Positions 8,943 through 9,463 of a stretch of DNA of 9,463 nt are shown here, piece by piece. The notes below the pieces were generated by a model, which was not told the origin of the DNA, did no database searches, and saw only the letters and a list, made by a program, of their open reading frames with translations. The stretch's first letter is position 1; the number at the start of each line of letters is the position of its first letter. Origin of the DNA: an uncultured Porphyromonadaceae bacterium (GTDB taxonomy: Bacteria; Bacteroidota; Bacteroidia; Bacteroidales; Muribaculaceae); assembly GCA_902475285.1 (NCBI GenBank), contig CABRZA010000092.1, positions 1 to 9,463 on the forward strand, given 5' to 3'. A program made the position numbers and the translations under genes.

Positions 8943-9463
8943 ATGTCAAACGAAGAAAGATATAAAGAATTCGAGCAGTACTTCAGCTCCGGTGAACCCG
9001 CAGTTGAGCAGCGTGCGCGCAACTGGTCGATGGCCATCGGCCTGCAGGATGTCGACGGACTCAAACCTTCCGATTTTCTGCTTGCACAAGCCAAAGCCAA
9101 TATCGAGGGGTCCATATCAAGCGAAGAAGTAGGCCGGCGGCTGGAGGAATACTACAGGCAGAAAGACGTAAGGCTGAAAGCAGAAGCCGACGGGACATTT
9201 GAAGCCGACCAAGTGGCAGACCGCATCAATCTTCTGTTGAAAGAGAGTGCTTTTACGTTTTCACCCATGGAACTATTGCGCATTCACGGGCTGCTTTTCA
9301 AAGGCATACTGCCTCATGCCGGGGAGTTGCGCACTTACAATATCACCAAAAATCAATGGATTCTCGACGGCGACACTATCGTCTATGGGAGTGCCGGCGC
9401 CTTGGCACAACTTTTGGCCTATGATTTCACAGAAGAAAAGAAATTTGATTACGCCAGCGTATC
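8943..9463 (+). CDS. Fic-family protein with N-terminal VbhA-like antitoxin domain (partial, 3' end beyond window)
   Basis: The visible 173 residues form the N-terminal part of a Fic protein; Fic enzymes transfer AMP or related groups to hydroxyl side chains of target proteins. Residues about 1-73 (FEQYFSSGEPAVEQRARNW, then MAIGLQDVDGLKPSDFL, and NIEGSISSEEV...YY) resemble the VbhA-type antitoxin domain, here fused in cis and expected to hold the enzyme inactive. An exact (S/T)xxxE(G/N) inhibitory motif is not evident; the nearest segment is SMAIGLQDVDG (29-39). The Fic core then begins: SPMELLRIHGLLFKGILPHAGELRTYNI (107-134), with the flap near TKNQWILDGDTIVYGSAG. The catalytic HxFx(D/E)GNGR motif would lie just past the window edge and cannot be checked. 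Base composition is visibly lower in GC than in secA, with more A- and T-ending codons, which suggests acquisition by transfer. An alternative in-frame start lies at 8925. Confidence 0.85.
   Translation, partial: MSNEERYKEFEQYFSSGEPAVEQRARNWSMAIGLQDVDGLKPSDFLLAQAKANIEGSISSEEVGRRLEEYYRQKDVRLKAEADGTFEADQVADRINLLLKESAFTFSPMELLRIHGLLFKGILPHAGELRTYNITKNQWILDGDTIVYGSAGALAQLLAYDFTEEKKFDYASV

Overview
The window looks like a chromosomal segment from a GC-rich member of the Bacteroidota, most likely order Bacteroidales (a Muribaculaceae-like genome would fit). The grounds are: promoter -7 boxes of the Bacteroidota type TAnnTTTG instead of sigma70 boxes; start codons without Shine-Dalgarno sequences; a SecA of about 1,126 residues with the extra segments seen in this phylum; and a DUF4105/Lnb-type protein, the lipoprotein N-acyltransferase family known from Bacteroides. 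The lineage is inferred from gene content, not from a marker search.

Layout. Positions 61-1314 (minus strand) encode an RtcB-type RNA ligase. A 223-bp divergent intergenic region (1315-1537) carries one promoter box for each direction and two short inverted repeats. From 1538 a plus-strand run begins: queD, queE and an Lnb-like lipoprotein N-acyltransferase, joined by two 4-bp ATGA stop/start overlaps. After 6 bp comes a secreted alkaline-phosphatase-fold protein whose metal-binding residues have largely disappeared. A promoter-containing gap (5310-5437) precedes secA (5438-8818). Downstream of secA is a short region with a 51-bp-period direct repeat and a 28-bp near-perfect palindrome. The window then ends inside a Fic-family gene (8943 onward) of lower GC content with an N-terminal VbhA-like antitoxin domain.

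How the genes fit together. The left part concerns tRNA and RNA: QueD and QueE make the deazapurine precursor of queuosine, and RtcB rejoins broken RNA. The middle and right part concerns the cell envelope: SecA exports pre-proteins, the Lnb-like enzyme would add the third acyl chain to exported lipoproteins, and the secreted pseudo-phosphatase lies between them with no known job. The Fic gene looks like an accessory addition.

Most interesting points: the phosphatase-fold protein that seems unable to bind its metals; the palindromic REP-like element after secA; the probably leaderless queD transcript; two operator-like dyads between rtcB and queD; and a promoter box embedded in the end of the Lnb-like gene. 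No complete, clearly new multi-gene system is visible. No stretch longer than 300 bases lacks a gene.
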